This document shows, piece by piece, positions 43,307 through 52,508 of a stretch of DNA of 64,000 nt. Every line of letters begins with the position of its first letter. The first letter of the stretch is position 1. A model generated the notes under the pieces. That model ran no database searches. It was not told where the DNA came from and saw only the letters and a list, made by a program, of their open reading frames with translations. The stretch is from Thainema sp966674685 (lineage in GTDB: Bacteria > Cyanobacteriota > Cyanobacteriia > Phormidesmidales > Phormidesmidaceae): contig CBKWJC010000029.1 of NCBI GenBank assembly GCA_966674685.1, positions 4,937 to 68,936 of the forward strand, in the 5' to 3' direction. The translations under genes were made by a program, and so were the position numbers.

Positions 43307-43958
43307 CTGATCTGACCTTTGAATGCGTTTCGGTAAACATTTTGCATAACCATTGGTATAACCATAGTCATATTTGGCTAAGACGTTTTTGCGACGTGGC
43401 GACGCCGCGCCACAAAAATGCCCGCGCCGGAACAGAGCTGACTACAGCTACAACGTAACGTTGCAAGTTCTCAAAGCATTGTCTGAATTCCGACCCTTGT
43501 GTAAACAAGATCCGGATCAGTCGCGCCGAGGTCGTAGATCCATATGGATAGCTCCATTCAATAGCTGGTGAACTCAGTTGACTGTGAATAGGCCAACCCG
43601 CTGGGATGACCTGTTCACAATCAACTGAAGATGGCTGTAGAGTCCCATTCGGATGAGCCAGTGGTGATGTTCCTATTTCAGTGAACAAATATCTCTCGAT
43701 TGAGCCATTCTGAACATCTGCTCCTATCCTATGCTGGAGCATAACCAAATCGGAGCGTCAAGCAGCGTGTTCGGTAGTTCTCAAAGCATCGCTACCTGGA
43801 TACAACTGCTCATTCCCATCGACTCGATTGATGCGCTGCAAACTCAAGAGCGAACGCTTCAGACGTTTCTGGAGAGTTGTCACACGTAAACAGTGCAAAT
43901 TTTCGTGAAGATGGTATGCTCCACTGTGAGTGAGTGTGTGTAAGGAGTGTTTATACCT
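43307..43958. other. 650-bp intergenic region upstream of glmM
   Basis: It contains a hairpin-like GTTTTTGCGACGTGGCG/CGCGCCAC near 43385-43415, an inverted pair CAGTTGACTGTGAA (43576) and TTCACAATCAACTG (43614), and GTTCTCAAAGCAT(T/C)G twice (43468 and 43775). Reading frames on the minus strand run through the hairpin and look spurious. The part before 43950 carries the glmM promoter. Confidence 0.45.
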
Positions 43959-45449
43959 ATGGTTACGTCTCCCCCCCGTCGTGCTGTTGCAGCGCGATCG
44001 CAACTTCGTTCGGCTCAACCCGGTGTTGTTTCACATCCTGCAATGGCGGGCTGGGCACCCTTATCGCTACCCCAGTCTTCGTTGTTTGGTACGGATGGCA
44101 TTCGTGGACAGGTGGGAGAGTTGCTTAATGCTCCCCTAGCGCTACAGGTGGGCTTTTGGGCCGGACAGGTTTTACAATCCCATGCCCAGCGAACGGGCGT
44201 GGTTTTAATAGGTCAAGATTCTCGTAATTCCAGCGATATGCTGTCTGCGGCGTTGTCGGCTGGCCTGACGGCTTCTGGTCTAGAAGTTTGGAATCTAGGA
44301 TTATGCGCGACACCCTGCGTGGCAACATTAACGCCCCAGTTGAACGCCTTGGGTGGCGTCATGATCTCCGCCAGCCACAATCCGCCCCAAGACAACGGGA
44401 TCAAGTTTTTTGCCGCCGATGGCACCAAGCTCAGCACGGTGCTGCAAAAAGAAATCGAAGCGGCGCTACGCGGCAATTTATCTCCCATCGCCAGCGCTCT
44501 GCCAGAGGCAGGTTTGAACCCCTGGGGACGCTGTGAACAGCGGTTTGACCTGGTCGAGCGATATGCTCAAGCTCTGCATCGGTCGCTACCAACGGGCGTT
44601 GATTTGTCAGGAATGCGAATTGCGCTCGATTTAGCTTGGGGTTCCGCCACTCGATCTGCGATCGCAGTTTTCGAGTCCTTGGGAGCCGAGGTGATTGCCC
44701 TGCACAGCACCCCCGACGGCAATCGGATTAACGTTCACTGCGGTTCGACCCATCTCGAACCGCTAAAGGCGGCGGTGAAAGAGCATCAGGCTGATTTGGG
44801 CTTTGCTTTTGATGGCGACGCCGATCGGGTGATGGCCGTCGATGCTCAAGGCCGAGAAGTAAACGGTGATTATATTCTGTACTTCTGGGGCAATCTGCTA
44901 CAGTCTGCGAATCAACTGCCTGAGAACCTGATTGTCTCAACCGTGATGGCGAACTTGGGCTTTGAGCGGGCGTGGCAGGCTCAGGGCGGCGAATTTGTCC
45001 GTACTCCCGTGGGCGATCAGCATGTTCACGCCGAGATGCAGCGGCGCGGTGCGATGCTGGGCGGCGAACAGTCTGGGCATATCCTGTGCCACCACTACAG
45101 TCTGACGGGCGATGGGGTGCTGACAGCACTGCACATTGCCGGACTGGTTCAGCAATCCGGCACGTCGCTGGCTGATCTAGTGGATCAGAGCTTCCAAACC
45201 TATCCGCAGTTACTCAAAAATATCCGGGTGGAAGATCGCGATCGCAGATTGAACTGGCAGGATTGCGATCCGCTTCAGCAGGCCATTGCTCAGGCCGAAT
45301 CAGCAATGGGCGATCAGGGCCGCGTCTTAGTCCGAGCCTCGGGTACCGAACCCGTGATTCGGGTCATGGTGGAAGCCATTGACGCAGCGATGACAGCCCA
45401 CTGGACAGATTTGCTATCGCAAACGGTGCAGCGGCATCTTGCAGTTTAA
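43959..45449 (+). CDS. glmM: Phosphoglucosamine mutase
   Basis: About 496 residues of the alpha-D-phosphohexomutase family. SSLFGTDGIRG opens the first domain near residue 40, the active phosphoserine loop is ISASHNPPQDNG near 130, the Mg2+ loop is DGDADRVMAVD near 285, GEQSGHI is near 370, and the phosphate-binding VRASGTEPVIRVM is near 463. It converts glucosamine-6-P to glucosamine-1-P for UDP-GlcNAc and peptidoglycan. The first 35 residues are a low-complexity extension; the true start could be later. Confidence 0.93.
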   Translation: MVTSPPRRAVAARSQLRSAQPGVVSHPAMAGWAPLSLPQSSLFGTDGIRGQVGELLNAPLALQVGFWAGQVLQSHAQRTGVVLIGQDSRNSSDMLSAALSAGLTASGLEVWNLGLCATPCVATLTPQLNALGGVMISASHNPPQDNGIKFFAADGTKLSTVLQKEIEAALRGNLSPIASALPEAGLNPWGRCEQRFDLVERYAQALHRSLPTGVDLSGMRIALDLAWGSATRSAIAVFESLGAEVIALHSTPDGNRINVHCGSTHLEPLKAAVKEHQADLGFAFDGDADRVMAVDAQGREVNGDYILYFWGNLLQSANQLPENLIVSTVMANLGFERAWQAQGGEFVRTPVGDQHVHAEMQRRGAMLGGEQSGHILCHHYSLTGDGVLTALHIAGLVQQSGTSLADLVDQSFQTYPQLLKNIRVEDRDRRLNWQDCDPLQQAIAQAESAMGDQGRVLVRASGTEPVIRVMVEAIDAAMTAHWTDLLSQTVQRHLAV

Positions 45450-45508
45450 TTCGTTCAGCATGGCATGACAGTAGGAGCGAGGTGACCTGTTTAGGAGGGT
45501 GAATTCAA

Positions 45509-45690
45509 TCAGTTCGAGATTGAGTGGGGGCGATTCCGGCAACGATCTGCATTTGTTCATAGAGTTGACGGCAAACCTCGCTCCTCCCGTTTGCGATTTT
45601 GCGGATTGTTTGAATCCACGCTCCTGAGCGGGATGCTCTTGTCTTAGATAGCTTCTGGCTTAATGAAACCACCCTGCCTCATTAGGATGA
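45509..45690 (-). pseudogene. Possible gene remnant without a start codon
   Basis: A minus-strand frame is open for about 60 codons and ends SEVCRQLYEQMQIVAGIAP...TQSRTD at a TGA at 45509. Its residue mix looks protein-like (QKLSKTRASRSGAWIQTIRK), but there is no start codon and no recognisable motif. It may be a decayed gene tail, possibly of a mobile element, or chance. Confidence 0.25.
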
Positions 45691-45699
45691 GGAGTGAGG

Positions 45700-45860
45700 T
45701 GAATGAGACAACTCAGCACTCAGCACTGGACGTATCTGTAGCGCTAAATTGCAGAACTGATATTAGCCCTCAGCACTGATCTCATCATGTAGTGCCAACT
45801 CGTGGAACTGGTATTGAGTAGCTACATACAAATCAATGCATAGCTCAAAAGACGGAGCGC
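45700..45860. repeat. CTCAGCACT / CTGTAGCGCTAAATTGCAGAA dispersed repeat
   Basis: CTCAGCACTCAGCACTGGAC followed by ATCTGTAGCGCTAAATTGCA matches the 9520-9575 region. A further CTCAGCACTGATCTCATCAT follows within this copy. It is non-coding. The rest of 45450-45993 shows no gene other than the weak remnant. Confidence 0.5.
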
Positions 45861-45926
45861 TCCCCCGGTTTTTGAGCTGCGTTTATTTATGCCAACCTAA
45901 ATAGTCTGTCAACTTTGTTTTGATGG

Positions 45927-45977
45927 GTTTTGCTGGTTGATGTGCCGTGCTCCGCGCGGCACATCAACCAGCAAAAC
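45927..45977. repeat. Hairpin with 21-bp arms at the 3' side of the DUF4126 gene
   Basis: GTTTTGCTGGTTGATGTGCC pairs with its complement across a GC-rich loop. It lies just beyond the 3' end of the minus-strand DUF4126 gene, about 17 bp away, so it may act as its terminator. Confidence 0.65.
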
Positions 45978-45993
45978 TTAATTTACAGAGTAC

Positions 45994-46614
45994 TTAACTA
46001 ATATGACTGTCGGGATAAGAGGCTGATTGGGAGCGGCGGCGAGTGAGTAGACGGATGCCGCGCGTGATGGTGTACCAAACCAAGAACACAATCAGACCCA
46101 GGGCCAGAAAGGGAAGTGCGATCGCAAGCCAGGTCATGATCACAGCACTGAGATTTTCCGCAGTGGACAGAGCGGGATTGGCGAAACCTCCCGTCGTTGC
46201 TGTAGACGCGAGCCGAGTCACAACCGTTGCGCCCTCGGTGGCGGCGGCTGTGCCGCCGCCGACCATCGCAGCCGCTGTCCACACGATCAGCGGACTGAGT
46301 TCAGGAAAGCTATCCATCACGGTACCCGATAGCATCCCTGCGGTTAGAATCGTGCCTGCGATCGCGGCGAGAGGCACCTCTACCACATCCAGCAGGTTAT
46401 CAACCCAAGGGATATAGTAGGCAATGACTTCAACAACCGTAGCTCCGGCAAAGGCAATCAGCGCCGATTGAGTTGCCATCCAGGCCAATTCCTCCGGCGG
46501 TGCATAGTGTCCGGTGACAGCAGCAGCGCTCATGAGCAGCGGTGGAATGAAGATGCGAAATCCAGTTGCTGCACTGAGACCGATCCCAATGCACAGGGCA
46601 ATTAAGATATCCAT
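45994..46614 (-). CDS. DUF4126 membrane protein
   Basis: 206 residues with about five membrane helices: 5-30, 50-72, 80-100, 110-135 and 165-190. The first part, LIALCIGIGLSAATGFRIFIP, and the PWVDNLLDVVEVPLAAIAGT segment are hallmarks of DUF4126. Gly/Ala/Thr-rich helix ends (GGGTAAATEGATVVTRLAS) are typical. Function is unknown. It is not linked to a clear partner. Confidence 0.85.
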   Translation of the reverse strand: MDILIALCIGIGLSAATGFRIFIPPLLMSAAAVTGHYAPPEELAWMATQSALIAFAGATVVEVIAYYIPWVDNLLDVVEVPLAAIAGTILTAGMLSGTVMDSFPELSPLIVWTAAAMVGGGTAAATEGATVVTRLASTATTGGFANPALSTAENLSAVIMTWLAIALPFLALGLIVFLVWYTITRGIRLLTRRRSQSASYPDSHIS

Positions 46615-47021
46615 TTTGGCGAATGTCCAAATTGTGGAATAGGTGCAGCAGTCTGCTCATCTCGAGCTTCTGTAAAGCCGCACTGGACAAGGAGTTTATT
46701 CATGACAACCCCAAATTGAACGGGTATGGCAGCTTGACCCGACCCTGCTTAAGTTCTAGTTTAACAATCCTTAAAATCCAATACTTCGGTTGAGATTCGG
46801 CTGAAAAATTGACACAGTAGACTCATATCTACTCTTTATGAGATGGCACTCAACAAAGGGCTAAAGCCCTTTACCCTATCAGGGTTCATTCTGTTTACTC
46901 TCAATTTGAATTGGTATTAAATGTTACCCAAGCCTGGATTTAGGCTGTAAGCTGCTGACTTAGATTGTGTATCAAACAGATATAGACACCGATTGCATTG
47001 GGCTAGGAAACCGTTTTAGGA
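46615..47021. other. Intergenic stretch before the 85-residue gene
   Basis: A small hairpin AAAGGGCT/AGCCCTTT sits at about 46855-46872. The rest is AT-rich with no gene or recognised site. Confidence 0.4.
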
Positions 47022-47279
47022 ATGAATCGTGGTATTCGCACCTGCATTAAGCAAACGTCAAACGGCTGGATATTAACCGTTATTGAATCTGCACCCCGTC
47101 ATACGAGTCGGGTTGCCCCCTATCGCTACCGCATCGATCACTTTTTGTCGTCCTATCAAGATGCGATCGCACTGCAACATTCCTACATGGCTAACGCTAC
47201 CAGTGCCGTTGTACAGCCGTTAAACGATGCCCAAGACCAGCGTACTTACATCAGAACCAAAACCTGCTCGAATGCCTGA
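47022..47279 (+). CDS. Small hypothetical protein, 85 residues
   Basis: A soluble, polar product with GWILTVIESAPRHTS near the start and YRIDHFLSSYQDAIALQHSY in the middle. It looks like a small alpha/beta protein and contains an in-frame HIP1 octamer. The last 34 bp overlap the 3' end of the opposite gene. No family is recognised. The ribosome site is weak (AGGA right before the ATG). Confidence 0.5.
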   Translation: MNRGIRTCIKQTSNGWILTVIESAPRHTSRVAPYRYRIDHFLSSYQDAIALQHSYMANATSAVVQPLNDAQDQRTYIRTKTCSNA

Positions 47280-47800
47280 GCAATCACCTGCCGCTGCTCG
47301 GTGTCATATCCCCAGCGGTTGAGAAATTCGGCGTAGTCTCCCTGACCAGTTTGAGCACTAGTGTGGAGAGTCTTGGCTCGTTCTGACAGTCCAGCAAGGT
47401 CAAGCTGCTGCATCAGTTGCTGCGTGCGCCGCTGCACCCGTTCGGAACCCGCCGCCAGTTCATCATTTTCGTTACGACGATGGGCCACGGCCATTGCAGA
47501 CGACATGGCCAAATTTTTTACCAATAGCTCTGACACGATCTGCGGTGACTGCTCTAGGGCGGTCAGCACGGCTGGAGTTGGCTGATCGGCTAGTGGGCTG
47601 TCTCCAGTGAGATAGGTGATGAAAAAGCCCCGCGCCCCGTTTTCGCTAGCAACCAGAGCTGCGATCGCAGTTTGCAGTTCGGTTTCTGCATAAGCCTGCT
47701 GATCAGCTTTTGCCAGCAGTTCTTGGCTAATGCCGATTGCCTGTTGAAAAGTCAGATTTTCGGGGATGACGCGGGGTGACTGAGCCATAAACGATTTCAA
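47246..47800 (-). CDS. Cyanobacterial-type hypothetical protein, 184 residues
   Basis: An all-helical soluble protein with an Ala/Glu/Gln-rich composition (FQQAIGISQELLAKADQQAY, LQTAIAALVASENGARGFF). I recognise no catalytic motif. The TTG at 47800 has AGGAGAG 7 bases upstream; the ATG 12 bases later (MAQSPRV) is the alternative start. The end is convergent with the 85-residue gene. It resembles conserved cyanobacterial proteins of unknown role. Confidence 0.7.
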   Translation of the reverse strand: MKSFMAQSPRVIPENLTFQQAIGISQELLAKADQQAYAETELQTAIAALVASENGARGFFITYLTGDSPLADQPTPAVLTALEQSPQIVSELLVKNLAMSSAMAVAHRRNENDELAAGSERVQRRTQQLMQQLDLAGLSERAKTLHTSAQTGQGDYAEFLNRWGYDTEQRQVIAQAFEQVLVLM

Positions 47801-48242
47801 ATCGGTTCTCTCCTGGTTCTCGCAATCCGTGATTCTTGCAATCAGGGCTGCGATCGCCTGTTCAATTCATACTGGTCAGTGTAACGAACTTCAATAGGTC
47901 ACTCATTATCGAGGTCACTCATTTCATTATCGTTAAAACCGCTATAGTCTTAACGCTTGCCAAATTGGACATAATCTGGCTTCTGGCAGATGATTTATGA
48001 CATCTAGCAGTGATAAATCTGGATAAATACCTGAGATTGGCTTTACCAACTCAAAAATAAACAATTTGACGTAATCATAGACGGAAGGTTGGCGCGTCGA
48101 TTATCGTCTAATACGGTAATACGGATCTGGGTAATCCTCAAAGAGCGGCAATTTGCGTTGCGTAAGTCAAGCTTACCTAGCCCAAGCTCGCAATTGAGAC
48201 CGTTACCTGAATTCATACACTCTCAAAGGAGACTCTACTCTA
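47801..48242. other. Divergent intergenic region upstream of ppiB
   Basis: It contains a short direct repeat, GGTCACTCATT, at about 47897 and 47912, and the ribosome site AAAGGAGA 10 bases before the ppiB start. No gene is seen. Confidence 0.45.
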
Positions 48243-48662
48243 ATGACTCGCGCCATCATGGAAACGGAAAAGGGCACCATTCATCTCGATCTATTCGATC
48301 AGGATGCACCCAACACCGTCAAGAACTTCGTCAAGCTGTCCGAATCAGGATTTTACGATGGACTCAACTTTCATCGTGTGATTCCTAACTTTATGATTCA
48401 GGGAGGCTGTCCTAAAGGTACGGGCACAGGTGGCCCCGGCTACACCATCAAGTGTGAAATCAACTCCAACAAGCACTTGGCTGGAACGCTGTCGATGGCT
48501 CATGCGGGGCGGGATACTGGCGGCAGTCAGTTCTTCATCTGCCACAGCCCACAGCCACACTTAGACGGTGTGCATACCGTGTTTGGTCAAACTGAGGATA
48601 TGGATGTGGTCAATGCCATTCGTCAGGGTGACAAGATCCTATCCGTTAAAATCGAGCCGTAA
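48243..48662 (+). CDS. Cyclophilin-type peptidyl-prolyl cis-trans isomerase
   Basis: 139 residues of the single-domain cyclophilin fold: LNFHRVIPNFMIQGGCPKGT, SMAHAGRDTGGSQFFI and HLDGVHTVFGQ carry the catalytic Arg, Gln and Phe and the substrate pocket. It catalyses proline isomerisation during folding. With no signal peptide it acts in the cytosol. AAAGGAGA precedes the start at good spacing. The LapA-like gene begins 32 bp downstream, so cotranscription is likely. Confidence 0.94.
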   Translation: MTRAIMETEKGTIHLDLFDQDAPNTVKNFVKLSESGFYDGLNFHRVIPNFMIQGGCPKGTGTGGPGYTIKCEINSNKHLAGTLSMAHAGRDTGGSQFFICHSPQPHLDGVHTVFGQTEDMDVVNAIRQGDKILSVKIEP

Positions 48663-48694
48663 ATCGAGCTGTTTGTTGAGCCTAAACATTACTC

Positions 48695-49570
48695 ATGCTG
48701 CTGTTCATCATTGCTGCCATTGTCATTGCACTAGGGGCTATCATCTTTGCCCTGCAAAACCCTGATCCGGTGATCGTGAACTTTCTAGCCCTCCAGTTCA
48801 CGAATTCTCTTGCCCTGGTGCTGCTGGTGACGCTGGCAATTGGAGTTTTAATTGGGCTGCTGGTTTGTATCCCAGTGATCATTCGGCGCAACCTCAAGGT
48901 GTCGCATCAGAAACGACAGCTTGAGCAGATGCAAGCAGAAGTCCGCCATCGAGAGCGCGACTTGTCCAAGCAGGGACAAATGGTTGATGAGCTACATCAG
49001 CAAGGCAAAACGCGGCTGGATGTCTTTGGTTTAATTGAACCTGTGACGGGCTTGATGAGCCAAAGCGCCGTGCCCCAGGTGACGCAGTATTTGCTACAGC
49101 GGATGAGGCAAGAACCAGACAATTCTCGCTATCAATCCCTCAGCATTCTGCTGATTCGCATCAATCAAGTGCAGGCAGAAGACGGTCATAGCACATTGCC
49201 GATTACCGATCCGGTGCTATATGCGATCGCACAGGCGATTGAATCCAAGTCCTATCCTGAAAGCTGGCTGCACTGCGATGGTCGGCAGCAGTTTACCTGC
49301 ATTACACCCGGATTGGATGCAGAAGTAGCGGCTGACTATGGCGAAATGCTGCGGGCAACGCTGAATGAGCTATCGATTACGCTCAGCAATGGTGCAAAAG
49401 TTCAGGTCAACGCCAGTGTAGGTGGCTCTCTGGCCGATACGACGCATCCAGTCGATAGCTCAGCTCAGTTACTGAACCACGCCAGAGAAGCCCTAGACAA
49501 AGCGGGTGAGCGGGGCAAAGATCGGTTTGCTTGGTTCCGGCCTGGTCTTGATCGGCTGATGTGGAATTAA
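48695..49570 (+). CDS. LapA-domain membrane protein with a degenerate GGDEF-like domain
   Basis: Residues 1-65 are two membrane helices of LapA/DUF1049 type (FALQNPDPVIVNFLALQF between them). A coiled region follows (about 70-105). From about 115 the fold resembles a GGDEF domain: VTGLMSQSAVPQVTQYLLQR, then NASVGGSLADTTHPVD and LLNHAREALDKAGERGKDRF at the C-terminus. The GGDEF signature loop is replaced by LHCDGRQQFTCITPG, so cyclase activity is unlikely. It may be a receptor or scaffold. Confidence 0.8.
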   Translation: MLLFIIAAIVIALGAIIFALQNPDPVIVNFLALQFTNSLALVLLVTLAIGVLIGLLVCIPVIIRRNLKVSHQKRQLEQMQAEVRHRERDLSKQGQMVDELHQQGKTRLDVFGLIEPVTGLMSQSAVPQVTQYLLQRMRQEPDNSRYQSLSILLIRINQVQAEDGHSTLPITDPVLYAIAQAIESKSYPESWLHCDGRQQFTCITPGLDAEVAADYGEMLRATLNELSITLSNGAKVQVNASVGGSLADTTHPVDSSAQLLNHAREALDKAGERGKDRFAWFRPGLDRLMWN

Positions 49571-50092
49571 GACCTAATTTTTCATAACTTTTTCTCACAG
49601 CCATTTCAGACAACTGTTTTTATTGTGATGAGTAATGGCTTAGCCAGATTTTATGCTTGCTTAAGCATTCTAAAGTTTGGCGACCTTACAGAAATGGGCT
49701 GAGATAAAGCGCGGAAACAATTTGAGCAGCAACCTGGCCCCCTTGGTTTGTTGAGCGGTTGTTTTAGCAGCCATAGCTCAGCCATTTCTGCGATCGCTAA
49801 CGCTACTTCGGAAGAAACGGTTTGACCGCCTCGGCATGTCCTGAGAGCTGTCACGGCCGATGTAGCGAAACTTCATGGAAATAGCCAGCGCAGTCTCACT
49901 GAACCATCGCTAATTCTTAACGAGAAAGGCTCTCGCAGCGCGAGAGCCTTTCTTATTGAGCAAGTTGCATTAATAAAGCAGAGGTAGAACGACCAAACCA
50001 ATTCTAACTATGACTCCGAATTAGCTCTCCTTGCCTCCCTGCCCCCCTGCACCCAGCATCTGAATCTATAGACTGATTGGGTAGAAATGAAA
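49571..50092. other. Intergenic stretch between the LapA-like gene and carA, with a hairpin
   Basis: Apart from the hairpin at 49924-49952, I see no gene. Frames in 49650-49855 are not convincing. Confidence 0.4.
49924..49952. terminator. GC-rich hairpin, probable bidirectional terminator
   Basis: GAAAGGCTCTCG and CGAGAGCCTTTC form a 12-bp stem with a 5-base loop, followed by TTATTG. It lies between two convergent genes. Confidence 0.65.
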
Positions 50093-51238
50093 CTAGCGCT
50101 TATGCTCACGCATGGACTGGACGAACTTCTCAAATAAATAATCGGCATCGTGCGGGCCAGGACTGGCTTCTGGGTGGTACTGCACTGAAAAAATGGGCAG
50201 CGATCGATGCTGAATGCCAGCAACGGTACGATCATTCAAATTCAAGTGGGTGACCTCGACATCAGCATTGGCGATTGAGTCTGCGTCAATTGCAAAGCCG
50301 TGGTTTTGGCTGGTGATTTCCACCTTCTGAGACAAACCACAGGGCTGGTTAAGACCGCGATGACCGAATTTCAGCTTAAAGGTCTTAGCACCTAGCGATA
50401 GTCCCAGAATTTGGTGCCCCATGCAGATGCCGAACATGGGCTTTTGGCTCTCCAGTAGCGCCTTTACCGTCTCGACGCCTTCCGTCACCGCTGCCGGATC
50501 GCCGGGGCCATTCGAGAGGAAAATGCCGTCGGGATTGTAGCTGAGGATTTTCTCAGGTGGCGTATCCACTGGTACCACGATGACACGGCAACCATAGCTG
50601 GCTAAACGGCGCAGGATATTGCGTTTCACGCCAAAATCGAGTGCAACGACGGTCAGCGGTTTATCCTCTGGACTGGAGGGCACGGGACCAAATTCCCAAA
50701 CTGTATCCGTTGGATCAGACCACTCGTAAACGTCCGTCGTCGTAACGTCTTTGACCAGATTTAACCCTTCCATGTTGGGGGCATCCTGAAGCTGACGCAG
50801 TAGCTCGTCTGGATCGAGAATCGTCGTGGACAGAGCACCATTCATCGAGCCGGAGGAACGTAGCTTGCGCGTTAGGGCACGGGTGTCAATGCCGTAGATG
50901 CCGGGAATGTTGTGCGTTTTCAAATAATTGGGCAGAGACTGGGTCGAGCGCCAGTTGCTGGGTCGATGGCAGACATTACGTGCGATCGCAGCTACGACTT
51001 GAGGCGATTGAGACTCTTCATCGTCTGGATTGACACCTGTGTTACCGAGTTCGGGATAGGTAAACGTCAGCATCTGCCCCCGATAGCTGGGATCGGTGAG
51101 CACTTCCTGATAGCCCGTCATGCCAGTGTTGAAGACCACCTCACCCATGACAGTGCCCGGTGCACCAAACGACCAGCCTCGATAAACGCTACCATCACTT
51201 AAGACCAACAATGCCGGGTCAGCATTTTGAAGGGGCAT
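50093..51238 (-). CDS. carA: Carbamoyl phosphate synthase, glutaminase subunit
   Basis: 381 residues. The N-terminal domain has GTVMGEVVFNTGMTGYQE and IPGIYGIDTRALTRKLR. The class I amidotransferase domain has catalytic Cys in FGICMGHQILGLSLG and the His-Glu pair in FSVQYHPEASPG. With CarB it makes carbamoyl phosphate for arginine and pyrimidines. The ATG at 51238 has GAGG upstream. carB is 6.5 kb away, with the plsY-like fusion and hisG between, so the subunits are unlinked. Confidence 0.94.
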   Translation of the reverse strand: MPLQNADPALLVLSDGSVYRGWSFGAPGTVMGEVVFNTGMTGYQEVLTDPSYRGQMLTFTYPELGNTGVNPDDEESQSPQVVAAIARNVCHRPSNWRSTQSLPNYLKTHNIPGIYGIDTRALTRKLRSSGSMNGALSTTILDPDELLRQLQDAPNMEGLNLVKDVTTTDVYEWSDPTDTVWEFGPVPSSPEDKPLTVVALDFGVKRNILRRLASYGCRVIVVPVDTPPEKILSYNPDGIFLSNGPGDPAAVTEGVETVKALLESQKPMFGICMGHQILGLSLGAKTFKLKFGHRGLNQPCGLSQKVEITSQNHGFAIDADSIANADVEVTHLNLNDRTVAGIQHRSLPIFSVQYHPEASPGPHDADYLFEKFVQSMREHKR

Positions 51239-51638
51239 AGACAAATGACCTCAGGGAATTTTTAGAGACGCTTAATTACGCTCGATTAGCGGTACTATCC
51301 TACGACTTGTGGGCAGGATATGGGTAGAGTTTTCGCTCAACAATTTCATCAGCTTGTGACAAAAACTGATAGCCAGAACCTGCGACCAAAGCAGATTGGT
51401 ATAAACAGCCATATCTAAAGAACCGGGGGAGCGCCCCGCCGGGGCGCTCCCCCGGTTCTTTAGGTTATGTATTGAGTTATATGCACTTACTAACAACTGT
51501 GACAAAAGGTTGTGGCTTAGCCGTTTTTCCGAAAAGGGGTATACAGGTTTTGTGGCTATAGTTCGAGACCGTAGTCTAGCTAGCTTAGCATTCCACCAGC
51601 ATCTTTGTACTCCACCTCACACCGACTCCTATAACTCC
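51239..51638. other. Divergent intergenic region upstream of carA, with a strong hairpin
   Basis: A 21-23-bp-arm hairpin, AAAGAACCGGGGGAGCGCCC and its complement, sits near 51414-51462. No gene is seen in the rest. Confidence 0.5.
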
Positions 51639-52508
51639 ATGTGCTATCGATTTTCTCGTTCGCTTCTATCGTTCGTCCTGTTTGCTGGATTTGCGATCGC
51701 GGCTTCAGGCTGTAGCTTAACCCGCGATTCCACGACCAACGTTGAAGCTACTGCCAATATCACAGCCTCCTCCTCTGAACCAGAAGCGATAGCAAAAGCG
51801 ACAACAGAGCCATCGACATCGCCAGCCACCTCATCGGCAGAATCGGAGGCTGCAACGGCGACACCACAAGCCGATCCGGGAGCCGTCGCTTACTATCAAG
51901 GGGTGACGCGTGCGTCCAGTGCATTCAGCATTTCCCAAACGGCCCGCACACCCGACGATTGGAAACTCGTTGCCAACCGCTGGCAGCAGGCAATCAATCT
52001 TTTGACAAAAGTTCCGTCTAGCAGCGCTTCCTACAGTGCGGCTCAAGGCAAAATTGTTGAATATAACCGTAATTTTCAGGTTGCCCAAGCTAAGGCTAAT
52101 GACGCGCAGGTCTCATCCGTTACCAACCAGGGCGCAAAACGAACGTTTCGTGCTCGCATTATCGGGCGGGCGGGTGGAACCCCGGTTATCTTAGTGAACT
52201 TTAACGGCGGTAAGCTCTATCCCATGATTGTGGATACAGGAGCTAGCGGTACGGTGATTACCACTCAGATGGCGCAGGAACTGGGCGTTGTGCCGACTGG
52301 AGTGATTCGCGCTCAGGTGGCGGATGGTCGAATCGTCGAGAAGCTTGCGGGTGTTGTCCAATCTGTGGATGTGGCTGGAGCTAAGGCTGAAAATTTGCAG
52401 ATTAGTGTTGCTCCACCCGCAATGGATATTGGCTTACTAGGCAACAATTTCTTTGCTCAATATAACGTCACGTTTGAGCAAGACTGGGTGGTTTTTCACG
52501 AGCGTTAA
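51639..52508 (+). CDS. Lipoprotein with retropepsin-like aspartyl protease domain
   Basis: 289 residues. A signal peptide ends with the lipobox AASGC near residue 24. An acidic Ser/Thr/Ala linker (about 28-75) and a helical region (about 85-150) follow. The protease domain (about 165-285) carries the active-site Asp in MIVDTGASGTVITTQMAQEL and the flap region VADGRIVEKLAGVVQSVD. One Asp-Thr-Gly per chain means it must work as a dimer, like retropepsins of TIGR02281 type. It is probably an envelope-bound protease; the substrate is unknown. Confidence 0.85.
   Translation: MCYRFSRSLLSFVLFAGFAIAASGCSLTRDSTTNVEATANITASSSEPEAIAKATTEPSTSPATSSAESEAATATPQADPGAVAYYQGVTRASSAFSISQTARTPDDWKLVANRWQQAINLLTKVPSSSASYSAAQGKIVEYNRNFQVAQAKANDAQVSSVTNQGAKRTFRARIIGRAGGTPVILVNFNGGKLYPMIVDTGASGTVITTQMAQELGVVPTGVIRAQVADGRIVEKLAGVVQSVDVAGAKAENLQISVAPPAMDIGLLGNNFFAQYNVTFEQDWVVFHER

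Noticed and set aside
43368..43748. Minus-strand frame of 126 codons upstream of glmM
   Set aside because: It crosses inverted repeats and has no protein motif or ribosome site.
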